Below, piece after piece: positions 12,830 to 25,132 of a DNA stretch of 64,000 nucleotides. Below the pieces are notes generated by a model. That model was not told the origin of the DNA and ran no database searches. It saw only the letters and a list, made by a program, of their open reading frames with translations. A program made the translations under genes and the position numbers. The stretch comes from Nageia nagi. Taxonomy: Eukaryota; Pinophyta. Positions within the stretch are counted from its first letter, which is position 1; each line of letters opens with the position of its first letter. The DNA lies in contig JBITNC010000001.1 of the NCBI GenBank assembly GCA_050084985.1, positions 103,540,001-103,604,000 on the forward strand, written 5' to 3'.

Positions 12830-13790
12830 TAGACTATCATTATGGAAAAGGTGTACATCATCACATTGGTGGAGCATTGGGATACCCAATGAAACACCTT
12901 CCATTTTTTCATTAGGGAAATTACCATCATGCTCAAGGATATCTATTGCATCTTTTGAGTACTAATCGAGGGTGCCATGATCATAGGGGCTACCTTAAAG
13001 AGCCAAACTATGCATCAGATGTTTGGTGATGGGTGGTAGACCATTGATACAAGACATGATAGTGTAGATTATGTAATAAATTACATAGATGGATTGATAA
13101 GTGTATAAGATATGATCATGATGATGGTCATTAGTAGCTTCTTCCTTCTAGACACTAGTAGGTATAGGTTCCCTTGGAACCTATTAGACATAGTTTAGGA
13201 TATTACGGAGGAGGGGATAGTCTATCCTTGGGCACCATGATCCTACAATAGACCTATCATAAGTTAGTAGACCAACAAAGGGAAGAGTTAAGACTACAAG
13301 ACCATTGCTTATCCAAATATGGGCATAGGAGCACATGTGGGTGGCACAGAGCCATAATTTACTATATGATATGCATAATGTAGGGGAGGTACACCATAAG
13401 GAACCTATGGTAGGATAGAGTTACCATACTTTCGATGATATGCTAGGGTTCATGAGTCTCTAAAGAGGATATTATATGAGGTTATGTATGCATTTCACCA
13501 TAATATGTGGGTTAGTCGATAAGTAGATGATATTATTTTTAGCCCTTTAAGGGGAGGGCCAATATGGGAGTATGATGCAAAGTAGCTAATGTGAGTATGC
13601 ATATCCTATGATTTGCATGGGAAAAGAACCTAGGATGTGAAGATGTACAAGTTTGAACATGTGATGTGGCAACATGGGATTCAATAGGACATCCTACCTA
13701 AGTCACTGCTATACAAGTGCATAGAGACATAGGGGATTTACCTAAGATACACTATACTCCCTCAAATGATGCACCTAATGAGGTGATCAT
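12830..13790 (+). pseudogene. Plant mobile domain (PMD, MAIN/MAIL-like) pseudogene, antisense to the outer element
   Basis: One plus-strand frame stays readable from about 12839 to 13786, with stops but apparently no net frameshift. It starts with TLVEHWDTQ, stop, NTFHFFIREITIMLKDIY, which fits the PMD block LVERW-x-x-ETHTFHLP-x-GE-x-TITL-x-DV. It continues with LIEGAMIIG (PMD: LPIDG-x-x-V-x-G), then VISSFFLLDTSRYRFPWNLL and DITEEGIVYPWAP, the part that normally carries the YAWG-like motif. Near 13643 comes MYKFEHVMWQHGIQ, then stop and DIL, matching the C-terminal RVMRQFG-x-QxIP block. PMD proteins are plant-specific; MAIN and MAIL1 act in gene silencing and meristem maintenance, and PMD genes are known to travel with transposons. 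Here it lies in the retrotransposon's 3' region on the opposite strand, the position of the antisense extra ORFs of some plant gypsy elements. Confidence 0.7.
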
Positions 13791-15088
13791 GATATTAAAT
13801 ATTGATGATGATGGGACCATAGTATCTTTATCATAGAGTAGCTAAGGGAGGGAGGTAAAGATCATAGAGCTAATCACAATCACACACTATAACTTCTAGG
13901 AGGAGTAGGGTATCTTTAGTGCATTTACCTAGTACTAACCAATCACCATTAGGGGCAAGGCCCAGCAACAATAGGTTAGCAACTTAGATAATAAGGCATG
14001 TTGTGGCAAAAGTGATAGGGGTATTTCAAACACCACCACCATGAGAAGGTGGTGACACAAGACCATCAGGGGTAGCTAGAGAGGATGAGGGGGATATGGG
14101 GAATTCCCTAGATAGGGTTGATATAGGTTAGATATATGGTAGGATATTTTAATGCATTCCTGCATGTGTGGGATTGTGCAATATACACATATGTAGTTTG
14201 GTATATATGTACATGTTCTTGAGACTATATGATGTATTGATGGTTATGTATGGATATTGATAGATATTGATGTATGCTATTTATGGTATGATATGGTTAT
14301 AGACTACATGATATGTATGCAATTTGGTTTTACATGTGATATGATGTCTATATGGATGCATGGTTATGGTTTTTTATGATGATGTTATATGTTTGCTATG
14401 TGATGTGATGTGATGCATACCTTTTTATAGTATGATATATGTTATGTGGTATATGAGAATGATGATATCTAACTATGTGATGTGTGTTAGATTATTTTTA
14501 GATGTGAATGGATAATGCAACTATATGTATGGAATGCAAACAATGTGAATGCATGTATAAAACACACATAAGTAATAAATGAAATAGAATGACACCCATG
14601 TATGTATGGATTAAACATATAAAATTAAGATAAATAATGGCTTAAACACATGGGAATGAACTACACAAATGTATACAATAACCCACTTAATAAATATAAA
14701 CATGCATGGATAAGAAATAATAAATGATACCTAAATGAAGAAATGAACACACTCAATACACACAAGTAAAGATGCCTAAAAATGAATGTAAAGTAAAAAG
14801 ATAAAATTGATAAAAAGATTACCACAAGAAATATGATAACAAATACAACATTAATGACAAAAGGATAAATAATGTATATAACTGTATATGCCTTAAAATG
14901 AACCGTTATATGTTTAATAAATCATTTTAATCCCTTAATAATGTATTATTTAAAAAGGGATTAAAAAAATATATATAAGAGGTGTAGGCCATGTATTTAA
15001 CCCTTACGTAATGTACAAGGGTTCAAAATATCAAAATCATATAAACTTGTATCATATATATAGGTATCATTTGATGATTTATAGAGCA
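13791..15088. other. Outer element 3' region, low-complexity in part
   Basis: No gene seen. From about 14190 to 14480 the sequence is a degenerate TATG/GATG-rich low-complexity tract without a fixed period. From 14480 to 15088 it is A-rich and featureless, apart from a small hairpin where AATCCCTTAATAAT meets AAAAAGGGATT near 14930. Confidence 0.45.
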
Positions 15089-15522
15089 TGAGCGAATCAT
15101 GAGCACATAATCATTTTCAAACTAATACAAAGATTAACAATTAAATGATCATTGAAAGGATTGCAACTTGCTGTGTCTATTTTCATTTGCTTATCTATTA
15201 TTTTGTAAGTTTGAATGTATGTTCATAATTTGATTATTCACTAATTCATTCATCACTACATTCTTGTTCATGCTTATAATTTCACTTATCTTATGGTACT
15301 GACTACATGCCAATTATAGGACCCTAGTGGCATACTTGTCCATGAATGTATGCTCTAACTTTTATGCATTTTATGATTGATGGAATGAATATAGAATATA
15401 AGTAAAAACTATTGCATTCCTTTTATTACCATATTTTTGATATATGCATCAATATTTATAAAGTAGATCAATATTGCATTAATCAACCCCATTTGCATTA
15501 ATCGCATTATTTAGCTATTACA
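15089..15522 (+). repeat. 5' LTR of inner element 1 (probably truncated)
   Basis: From TGAGCGAATCATGAG to the terminal CA at 15521-15522, just before the primer-binding site. It matches the right half of 22581-23364, for example AGAATATAAGTAAAA and TTTTTGATATATGCATCAAT. The left arm of the palindrome found at the 3' LTR is mostly missing here, and the central segment lies in the opposite orientation. Confidence 0.65.
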
Positions 15523-15537
15523 TTTGGTGAACCCGAC
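15523..15537 (+). promoter_or_regulatory. Primer-binding site of inner element 1
   Basis: TTTGGTGAACCCGAC directly after the 5' LTR. The TGG is the expected complement of a tRNA CCA end; the rest would pair with a tRNA 3' stem, whose identity I cannot fix. The same 15 bases occur at the matching place in the young element at 61125-61139. Confidence 0.7.
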
Positions 15538-15643
15538 TACTCAATTTATTTTACCTTATAGGTGAGATCATGCTAAACCTTCTTATCAGGATCAGGATGC
15601 TAGTGCCATATATTCCTATCCTTAGGATGCCAATGGTGTTAAT

Positions 15644-16805
15644 ATGGATCAACTTATAGCCATGCTTTAGGCTTTGAATATGAATATTCTAGATTTGCAA
15701 AGGGAGATTGGTACGAACAACAATCCAGATTCTAGTTCGACTAATCCAAGAGGTTCATATCATACCACACCATCTAATCTAAATGAATATGAGCGCATTT
15801 TTCATTTCACCCTTGATAGATGAAATTTGTAATTTTCCCCTACCACCCAATCATAAGACCCCCAAATTCAAGATATTCAATGGCAAACAAGATCCCAAGT
15901 AGCATATCATTAGCTTTCAGGAGGAGTGCTTGTTGAAACTAGGTTCAGATGAGAGGTTAATGGCTAAATTCTTCCCAAGGAGTTTGAAAGGTGATGCTAC
16001 TCAATGGTTCTACTCCCTACTAGGTAAGTCTATTAATTCCTTCAAAACTTTAGTTCACATATTTATGGGTCAATAAAAGTAAAATATTAAAGAATAAAGC
16101 AATATATAAAAATTATGTGCACTTCATCAAGTAAGAAATAAAACCATAGAGATGTATTTCTTATGCTTCAAAAAGGTATGGCAAACTACTTGAGCTAAAT
16201 TAGATGAATATGACATTTATGGCATATTTTGTGAATCTATTATTCCTCTACTTCAATTGCATGTTTCTAGTGCTAAGGATGTTGGATTTAGTACTCTAGT
16301 TCAATAATTAGTACAAAAAGATAAAGTTTTATTATCTATAGGAGAGCTTAAATATGCACCTAATAATTTTTTCAAAGATAATAGGAAATCATATGCCAAG
16401 AAAGAGGATAAATCAGTTCATATGGTAGATAGACCCAAGACTCCTCAAAAGGCACAAAGATCTAATTCCTCAAAAGAAATCAACTACACATTTCCAATCC
16501 CACCAAGGATTCTTTTGAAGGACTTAATGAAGAAAGGCCTCCTACATACAATTGAAAAAATAGATAATGATACCCCTTTGGGACACTTTGATTCATATTG
16601 TGCTTATCATCAACAAAAAGGGCATGCTACAAACTTTTGCAAAACATTGGAAGTAACTATTATAGCCCTTATAGAACAAGGAAGGTACAAGATTGATGAA
16701 AGTCTTGTTAAACAAAGAGATACCATCAATGTGGTCAAAGAGGTGTGTGCTAACTTGCAAAGAGGGCATCCACACAATGTTCAAAATCTAGTTACCAGTA
16801 AATAA
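15644..16805 (+). pseudogene. gag of inner element 1
   Basis: Remnant of the capsid protein. It begins near an ATG at 15644. A Gag core lies at 15850-16060, with a block resembling LKLGSDERLMAKFFPRSLKG followed by a Trp-Phe-Tyr pattern (ATQWFYSLLG). At 16422-16805 an open stretch contains RILLKDLMKKGLL and the modified zinc knuckle CAYHQQKGHATNFCKTLE, then LIEQGRYKID, all typical of Tat-type Gag C-termini. Frame changes and stops occur between the blocks. Confidence 0.75.
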
Positions 16806-17039
16806 GTAAGTATCCCATCTAATTCTAAAGTTTATAGTATGATTGATCAATTGAAAAATACACTTGCCAAGATTAGTTTGTATGATCTCATTTATACTTC
16901 TCAAGCTCATAAGGATGTCTTATATACTTTATTTAAGAATGAAACTATTCCTCCTAACATTTTAGCAGCTACATTTTTTGAGAACCTCCAAACTATTAGG
17001 TAAAGGTATTACTATCTCCTTTTATAAGTCTGAAATACT
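16806..17039 (+). other. Gag-protease linker, decayed
   Basis: Poorly conserved linker between the Gag end and the protease core. No motif was recognised. Confidence 0.4.
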
Positions 17040-17600
17040 CAACTAAGAACTACTAGATGAGTGTGTAGATTTATATATAACCACTATGGTAGATGAATGG
17101 GAAGTCAAAAGGACCATGGTAGATAATGAATCAGTTATGAATGTATGTTCTATTAATTTTTTGACTCAATTACACAAAAAGGTGTAATCATCCCTCCATT
17201 AGAAGAGGCTACTTTAAAAATTAGAGCATATGATAGTTCTTCTAAGAAACCACTAGGCATAGCTACCATCATGATTACCATAGGATTTAGAACTATTCCA
17301 ACCAAGTTTTAGTTAGTTAATTCCAAGTTATCTTATAACATACTTTTAGGAGGACCTTGGATTCATGATATGGAAGCTACCTCTTCTACATTACATGGTA
17401 GGTTGAAGTTTGAATTCCAAGGAGAAGTACAATCAATCTTAGCTGATCTTGAGCCTTATGCACTATGCAATGTTGCTAAATTTGAATATATGGCCTTAGT
17501 TCTATCACTTTTCAAAATAGAACCCTTGGATGATCCCACACCTAGGGAAAATATAGATAAATAGTTAAAAATCATAGAAAAAGGTATGGGACCTTACAAA
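17040..17600 (+). pseudogene. Aspartic protease of inner element 1
   Basis: Protease remnant that would cut the polyprotein. Near 17100 MVDNESVMNVCSINFLTQ occupies the place of the D-G-G-x-x-LN-active site; the two residues after the catalytic Asp are changed (DNE). Near 17350 LGGPWIHDMEATSSTLHGRL matches the conserved 'GRPWIDDMEGV-STLHR-LKF' tail. Downstream, up to 17564, the frame is open. Confidence 0.65.
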
Positions 17601-18239
17601 ATAGATGATATAGACTTATTTGCAATTAAGGACTTAGGATGGCCTCAAATATTGGTAGTTTTAGGATGATAGCATCATGTTGTTCCACATACAGGGTGCT
17701 AGCATCATGTAGATAATGATTTTAGTGATCCTTCCATCTCTATTTTGTCCAAAATGATGAAATAGTCTTCTAAAGGTGATATACCCACATCTTTTAAATC
17801 AAGTAAAACTTATCCTTCCACTTTTGTTCAAAAGTATATGATTAATAATTATAAGTATAAGGGAGGAGGTTTAGGTAAAATTGAGCAAGGTATGTTTGAT
17901 TTTTCTATGTTTCCAAAAACACAACTTACTAAGATAGGTCTAGGTAGTGATGGACAAGTCACAAAAGTGGGGTCCCATACAGTTTGTTAAAACATCTAAT
18001 GTGATAGAATTATTTGATGAGATTGATGATGATATGTGGATTGATTATAGCTTACCTATTATCTTTGATTATTTCAATACTGATGATGATTTGTTTGAAT
18101 ACTTAGGGTACGTTCAAAATTGCCCAAATCTAATGAAACACATCATGTCTCTTATATGCTTCATGAATATACTTATTTTGGACAAGAGGTTAATTTTCAT
18201 GATGTGTTGCAGGTTCAACTCTTAGGAGAAGTTGAGATT
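17601..18239 (+). other. Protease-RT spacer with small duplications
   Basis: Spacer of the pol gene. Short near-repeats are visible around 17670-17710 (the word TAGCATCATGT occurs twice, about 30 bp apart). Frames are broken; an open 92-codon stretch rich in Asp lies at 17947-18225 and fits the acidic linker common in Tat elements. Confidence 0.45.
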
Positions 18240-19760
18240 GTTAATCTTACTATGGAGGATTTTCCATAATTATTACCAATAAAAAAGGATCTCACCTTCC
18301 CACAAGAAGAGTTGCTAAACATTAACATAGGCACTATAGATAAGGAGAGATTGCTTCAAATTGGAGCAGCCGTAGCCTCCTCTGAGCAAGAAAGGTACAA
18401 ATCTAAATTCATCATAATTTCTAAAAAAGTTTCTTGGTTTTATGATGATATGCTTGGGTTAGATCCTTCATTTATTATGCATAATTTTCCATTAAAAGTA
18501 GATGCCAAACCAATTAAGCAAAAGGCTAGAAAAATGCATCCTTCTAAGGCCTTGTTAGTTAAAAAAGAGATTGAAAATATCTTGCAAGTAGGATTCATAG
18601 AGCCTATTGATTATTCTAAGTGGATGTATAATATTTTTCCTATTACTAAACCAACTAGTAAAATATTGATATGTACTAATTTTTGTGATATTAATAATGC
18701 TTGTCCTAAAAATGATTTTCTATTACCTAATATTGATATGATTGTTGATAACATAGTTGGTCATGATATGTTATCAATTATGGATGGTTTTTCAAGTTAC
18801 AATCAAATCTTAATTAATCCTATGGAAAGACATAAAACCACTTTCATAACCCCTTGGAGCAATTTTTGTTGGAAGGTTATGCCTTTTGGACTAAAAAATG
18901 CTAGTGCTACATATCAAAGAGCCATGATCAGTATGTTCCATAAGCATATTCATAAAATAGTGGAGGTTTATTTTGATGACATTCTTGTCAAATAAAAGCA
19001 AGAACAAGACCATGTTCAAGCCATTGAAAAGGTATTCAACATTTTCCAAGGGTACGAACTAAGACTTAAACCTTCAAAGTGTGTATTTGGGGTTACTTCT
19101 GGAAAATTGTTAAGGTTCATGGTTTCAAATAGAGGAATTGAAGTAGACCTTAAGAAGGTAAAAACCATTATTGACATGACTCCCCCTAGAAACTTGAAAT
19201 AAATTATAAGTCTTCAAGGAAAAATAAATTCCATTAGGAGCTTCATTTCACAACTAGGAGACAAGTGTAGACCATTCACTCACTTACTTAACAAGGATGT
19301 CAAGTTTGCATGGTATGTGAATTACCAAAAAGCATTTGAAGATATAAACCAATATTTTCCTAACCCCTATCCTTATTCCCATGGATTTTTCTCAAATTAC
19401 TTGTATATTTTAGCCTCCTTATATGCCATAGAAACCATGTTGTGTCAAAAAGTTAAAAATAACAAAGAAAGGGCTATCTATTATATAATCAAGACATTGG
19501 TTGATTATGAGACAAGGTATACTCCTATGGATAAGATTTTCTTTACTATGATATTTATCACTAAAAAATTAAGGCATTACTTATTATATTGCACTACATA
19601 TGTTGTAAATTTTGTTGATCCTTTAAAATATTTGGTGGCTAAATAACATTTATCTAGTATATTTGCTAACCAGTTAATGTTATTGCAAGAATTTGATATT
19701 AATGTGGTAAAGAAAAAAATTGTTAAAGGATAAGATATTGTAGATCTGATAGTAGATTTC
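18240..19760 (+). pseudogene. Reverse transcriptase and RNase H of inner element 1
   Basis: One frame from 18312 to about 19760, broken by stops. The RT shows VKKEIENILQVGFIEPIDYS, NNACPKNDFLLPNIDM, MDGFSSYNQ, VMPFGLKNASATYQRAM and the catalytic motif as YFDDILVK (YVDD in most relatives), followed at once by a TAA. After it come KPSKCVFGVTSGKLL and LLNKDVKFAW. The first RNase H follows with NNKERAIYYIIKTLVDYETR and VDPLKYLVAK. The order and wording identify the Tat lineage. Activity is excluded by the stops (18993, 19199, 19644, 19731 region). Confidence 0.85.
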
Positions 19761-19919
19761 CCTTAAGAAGGTGAGGAGGTGGTCCATGAATAATTTGATG
19801 ACATTTTTGAGCAAGATTCATAGCACGAGTGACCTTCTAACCTATAAATAGGGTGCCAATAGTGTGATTTTGAAGAGATTTCCATCCCCAAAGAATATAT
19901 TTATCTTCTTGACGATGAG

Positions 19920-20358
19920 CTTGTAATCTAGACCTTGTATTTTTATGGTGCTAGATGCATTCATGGAGTAGGGGTAGGTACTATTTTTGTCTCTCTCTAC
20001 TAATTAAGTAATTTCTATTGGCTATAAATTGGATTTTAAATGCACTAAGAATATGGTTGAGTATGAAGCTTTGATACTGGGATTGAAGGTGGCTTTAGAA
20101 CTAAAAATTGTAGACATAGAAATTAATGGGGACTCACAACTTGTTGTCAACCAAGTGAAGGGTACTTATGATACCAAATATGAGAAGCTAAAGCCTTATA
20201 GAGTGGTTGTGATTGAGTTGTTGGAAAAGCTTGATAGGTATATTATTGAGACCATTCCTAGGACTAATAACATATATGCAGATGCTATGGCAAGTGTAGC
20301 CTCTTTAGTACCAATTGAGCTTGAGATGAGGAGACCATTCTCACTATCTATAAGTTAA
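19920..20358 (+). pseudogene. Second (archaeal-type) RNase H of inner element 1
   Basis: The extra RNase H of Tat elements, downstream of the first. TLYFYGARCIHGVGVG near 19940 stands where relatives read L-x-FDGA, so the first catalytic Asp is Tyr. Then come NMVEYEALILGL (Glu kept), INGDSQLVVNQVKGTY (Asp kept) and IPRTNNIYADAMAS (last Asp kept). Out of frame with the RT, so at least one indel separates them. Confidence 0.75.
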
Positions 20359-20599
20359 GTTATACATATTACACAACTCATCTTTCTTCTAGTTTTTCCT
20401 ATCTTATTGCCAATGATGATGCTTTTCAAGACTGGTATTTTGATATCTATGGCTACTTAAAAGATCAAAGTATTCCTTCTAATTATACTAAGAATTATAG
20501 ACTAAGATTGAGAAGGATTGATATGAAATATGTTATCATTGGTGATATTTTATATAGAATATCCTTTGATGGTACTTTGTTGAGATGTTTAACATAGGA

Positions 20600-21659
20600 T
20601 GAAATAGCTACTGCTTTAGAGCAAGCTCATGATGGACTATGTGGTGTCCATTTTCATGCAAAGCTCTTTATACAAAGATCTTGAGAATAAGGTACTATTG
20701 GCCTACTATGGAAGAAGATTATGAAACTCATGTGAAAGTATATGTGCCATGCTAAAAGCATGAAAAATTAGAAAAATAGCCCACTCAAGAACTCAATTCC
20801 ATTATTTCTCCATGGCCCTTTGTTCCTTGGGGTATAGATTTGATTGGCATGATTAATGCTCATTCTAGATAAAGACATAAATTCATCATCATAGTTATAG
20901 AATATACTACCAAGTGGGTGGAAGCTATCTCCATGAAGATAGTGACACAAGAAAAGATTATTGCATTCCTTACAGAACACATCATCACTAGATTTGGTGT
21001 GCCACAAAGGTTGATCATGGATAATGGTCCAAATATCAATGGTAAGAATATGCAAGCATTTTGTAAAAAGTTCCACATCATAAAAACCTTTTCTTCAGTT
21101 TACTACCATAAAGATAATGGTCAAGCTGAAGCAACAAATAAGAAACTTAAGATTATTCTTACCAAAACATGGGATAAGTACAAAAGAGATTGGCATGAGC
21201 AATTTCCATATGCACTATGGGCCTTTATGACGAGTGTTCGAACAACCACTGCGGCAACCTCCTTTTCATCAGTCTATGGAAATGAGGCCATTTTCCCACT
21301 TGAGTTAGAGATTTCTTCACTTAGGATCTCTTTACAAGGTGATATTTTGGATTAATATAAAGAAAAGCAAGATTGTAGTAGCTAGAAATGTTAGATAAAA
21401 AAGACTCAAAGCCATTGAACATTAAAAGGTCTACCATGCTAAGCTTAAGGAGTTTAAAATAGGGGACCTAGTCTTAAAAGAGAATATCTACAAAATAGTA
21501 ACATATGAAGAGGCTAAAGAAAAATTTGAACCCAATTGGTTGGGCCCATACATTGTTTTTGATGCAATAGGATTAGAAGCATACATGTTATCAACTTTGG
21601 ATGGTAAGGAGGAACCCGAAACCTTCAATGCTATACATCTCAAGCATTTTTACACTTGA
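20600..21659 (+). pseudogene. Integrase of inner element 1
   Basis: Integrase remnant. The N-terminal zinc-binding part (20600-20790) is broken. The catalytic core keeps all three acidic residues in readable context: GIDLIGM near 20833, MDNGPN near 21018 and QAEATNKK near 21121. WHEQFPYALWAF and LELEISSLRISLQ follow, and the C-terminal domain around KFEPNWLGPYIV and HLKHFYT ends at a TGA at 21657-21659. Several frame changes lie outside 20918-21355, which is the best-kept coding stretch of this element. Confidence 0.85.
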
Positions 21660-22580
21660 AAATCATAGCTTTGTGACCCTATAAAATAATTCATATCAAA
21701 CACATGGGCATAATTTAATTTTGTTTTATATATAGATCTACAAAAAACAAATGTATGATCATCGATGGCCAATGATATGGCTAGTGAGAGTTCACTCACT
21801 TAAAAGTAAACCAACAATACAACTATGAGCAATTTGTTGATATTAAATCATCTTGAATGGATGATACATTTTGTTGTGTATCCACATAGGTTTTTTCTTT
21901 GAACCCTTCTAAAGCATACTATCTTCATATCATAGACATACAAACATATGATCATCAATGGACATCGATATGACTAGTGAGAGTTCACTCACCTAAAAGA
22001 TAAATCAATGATGTAGCCATAAGCAAGATGTTGACATTGAATCATCTCTAATGGATGAAATGAATTACTATGCATCCATCATTATTTTATGACTGATATT
22101 TCATTACAAGTACATAGATCCAGCAAAAATAGAAGAAAATTGTAGTCAAAAACTAGGGTGCCAACATCATGCTCACAATCTATTGATCCACCAATGGTGT
22201 ATAGAAGTTTATTATTTCCACTTATTCAAACTATCATCTCTCTATTTTGAGGCATGAACATGAGTATATTAGTTTCTTAAGTATTAGAGACAATGGAATA
22301 TCTATATTTATGATTGAACTAGTATCAAGGAGGCAAATTATATCTTCCATCTCCAACCTTGGATATGAATTTCCATAGTTATCCAATCATCATCCAAACA
22401 ATATTCTTGAATACAGCTTCTTTAATAGCTTTTTCCTTGGCTACTCCACTCAAAGATCTTTCTTGGGGTACCCAAGTTAAAAAGGGGGCAACATAAAAAA
22501 TGTCAACATCATTTAGCAAAAGACAACATAAACAAAAAGATTCAAAAATTTTCTTCTATGCCTTGGCTACACTTCTTCAA
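21660..22580 (+). other. 3' non-coding region of inner element 1, with a 194-bp-period repeat
   Basis: No gene. Two diverged direct copies, about 21745-21890 and 21940-22085, share TAGTGAGAGTTCACTCAC and flanking bases at a period of about 194 bp. A purine run TTAAAAAGGGGGCA at about 22477-22490 is a good polypurine-tract candidate. It is followed by TGTCAACATC near 22499, which gives an alternative 3' LTR start. Confidence 0.55.
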
Positions 22581-23364
22581 TGTAGTAGCTAAATAATATG
22601 ATTAATGCAAATGGGGTTGATTAATGCAATATTGCTCTAATTTATAAATATTGATGCATATATCATAAATATGGAAATAACAAGCATGCAATAGTTTTTA
22701 CTTATATTCTATATTCATTCTATCAGTCATAAAATATGCAAAATATAGAGAATACATTCATGGATAAGTACACCACTAGCATCCTATAATTGGCACATTG
22801 TTGGTGCCGTAAGATAAGTGAAATTGCAAGTGTGAAAAAGAATGTAGTGATGAGTGAATCATGGGCACATAATCATTTTTCAAACTAATACAAATATTAT
22901 CAATTGAATATCATCTAAAGGATTACAACTTGCTATGAATTAGCAAATAATCAAATTATGAACATACATGTGAACTTATAGAATAATAGATGCACAAATA
23001 CAAATAGACAAAGCAAGTTGCAATCCTTGGAATGATCTTTAATTGATAATCTTTGTATTAGTTTGAAAATGATTATGTGCCCATGATTTTCTCATCAGTA
23101 CATTCTTGTTCACACTTGTAATTTCACTTATCTTATGGTGCCGAAGGCATGCCAATTGTAAGATGCTAGTGATGTACTTGTCCAATAATGTATGCTCTAT
23201 CTTTTGTGCATTTTATGATTAACAAAATGAATATAGAATATAAGTAAAAGCTATTGCATTCCTATTATTGCCATATTTTTGATATATGCATCAATATATA
23301 CAAAGTAGAGAAATATTGCATTAATAAACCCCATTTGCATTAATCACTTTATTTAGATACTATA
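22581..23364. repeat. Palindromic 3' LTR of inner element 1
   Basis: Two arms of about 380 bp (22581-22960 and about 23012-23364) are inverted copies of each other around a loop of about 50 bp. Example: the left arm begins TGTAGTAGCTAAATAA and the right arm ends with its diverged complement; GATTAATGCAAATGGGGTT on the left pairs with CCCCATTTGCATTAATC on the right. The right arm is collinear with the 5' LTR, the left arm is its inverse. The central segment is inverted relative to the 5' LTR. Confidence 0.75.
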
Positions 23365-25132
23365 ATAATGATAAGTGATGGAAGTAATGACAAACAATAA
23401 TAAGTAATAAACAATGATGCATGGACTATACATGATAATTCAACAAGTAATGGATAAATTGATAAATAATAAAGAAATGATAAATACTAATGAGAATGTA
23501 ATACAAAATAATGATTAATAAAAGAATAACATATGAAACATAAAATTTGTCAAATGGTAAGAAAATACATGATGAAAATGAGTAAAGGGCATACAACGAT
23601 GGATGAAGTAAACCAGAACATGATGCCATAAACAAGCAATTTAACATGATCATAAAATACCATGTGACATATCATGCAATGATAACAAGATAAACATACT
23701 CATATTAATATAAAAAATACATCACAAAGAAATCTAGAATAGGATTTTAAAAACAAAAATTTAAAAATAAAATAAAGACAAATTTTGGCAAAAGATATTA
23801 ATTAACCACATTGCCAAAATTTCAAATTGATTTGATGACATGATTTTAGGTAGTTAAATCTAAGTGCAGGATCAAACAAATAAAAAAGGAGTCTATTTTC
23901 CTATTTACAAATCTGAAACCTAAGGTAACTTATAAAGTTGCAACATTCTTTAGGGGTCACTGAAAGGGTACCATTCCAGTAGCCCCCAATTTGGCATTCA
24001 AAAAGATATCAAATGATGAGTTATGGAATTTAAATTTGACATGAATATCATGTTTATATAAAAAAAGTACCAAAAAATATGGATAAAAAAAATGAACATT
24101 GTTTGATACATTAAAAGATAAATCAAATAGTAAATTTTCACAAAGGTTGAATTTTAGGACCTACATCCATAAAATTTGAAACACAAGGAAATGAGTTTGA
24201 AATTTGATGAAATCAAATGAGGTGACTCAAAATGACATGAAAAGATTAAAAAAAAAAAATTAGAAAATAGATAATAAATGACTATATTTGCATGCACACT
24301 TATTGAGGCATAATATAGGGTTAAGTAGCAACTTAGGGAAAGCAAAAAAAATTTCAAAATGGATAAAATTAACAACACAAAAGTAGTAAACATGAATACC
24401 AATGATAAACAAAGCATGCAAACATCACAACATGACTAGTGGAAATAATAATATATGGAAACATAAGCAACAAAAATGATAAAAAGTGGTAAATGATAAG
24501 ATAAGAGATATGACATAAAAGGATATCAAAACATGTCATAAGTCATTTTTAACATATTGATATCCCTCAGAAACCATTATAGTCAAAACCTATGTCAAAC
24601 CCAAGGGAATGAAAAAAGGAAACTCGAAGTTGCTATGACCCAAGTAGTTATGTCCTCATTAGGAACATCAAATGGAATAAGATGATAATAAACAAATGGA
24701 CATACAATGAATCATGATGTAAATGATACAACTCAACCCAAGAAATGAAGAAGAATTTCTTGGATCATATAGTTTCATAAGGGACCAACTTCCATGCATG
24801 TATAAGAATGTGCTTGTTCTACTAGGGATTCAAGAGATAATGTCCAATGGTCAATGCTAGATGAGGAACAATATTGATACCAAACAACATGATTGATGTA
24901 AATGATGAAATATGTTTTTAAATGCATAAATGAAGAGTAACATGATATAGGATAGTCAAGATATGAGTGACTATTATGCTATTCCATAGTGTGTATGAGT
25001 GCATAATTGTGAAAAATGGGATAGGCTTTAGTATTGAATCCTGATGGGATGATCAAAATAAAACAAATAGATGAATGATACAAGTTTTTAAGATGATAAG
25101 ATAAGAAAAAATACCTACATATAAGGAACTAT
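23365..25132. other. A-rich outer-element sequence, no gene seen
   Basis: Gene-free stretch between the two inner elements, rich in A and in AATGATAA-like words. Probably part of the outer element's 3' region. No motif or array was recognised. Confidence 0.4.

Larger units (their letters stand above)
15089..23364 (+). mobile_element. Inner element 1: Tat-type Ty3/gypsy retrotransposon, decayed
   Basis: Plus-strand element with LTR-derived ends (15089-15522 and, in rearranged form, 22581-23364), a primer-binding site right after the 5' LTR, then gag, protease, reverse transcriptase/RNase H, second RNase H and integrase in the usual Tat order, and a 0.9-kb 3' non-coding part. It lies in the 3' region of the minus-strand outer element. 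All coding parts carry stops and several frame changes. No target-site duplication is visible, and the 5' LTR looks shortened, so the exact ends are uncertain. Confidence 0.75.
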
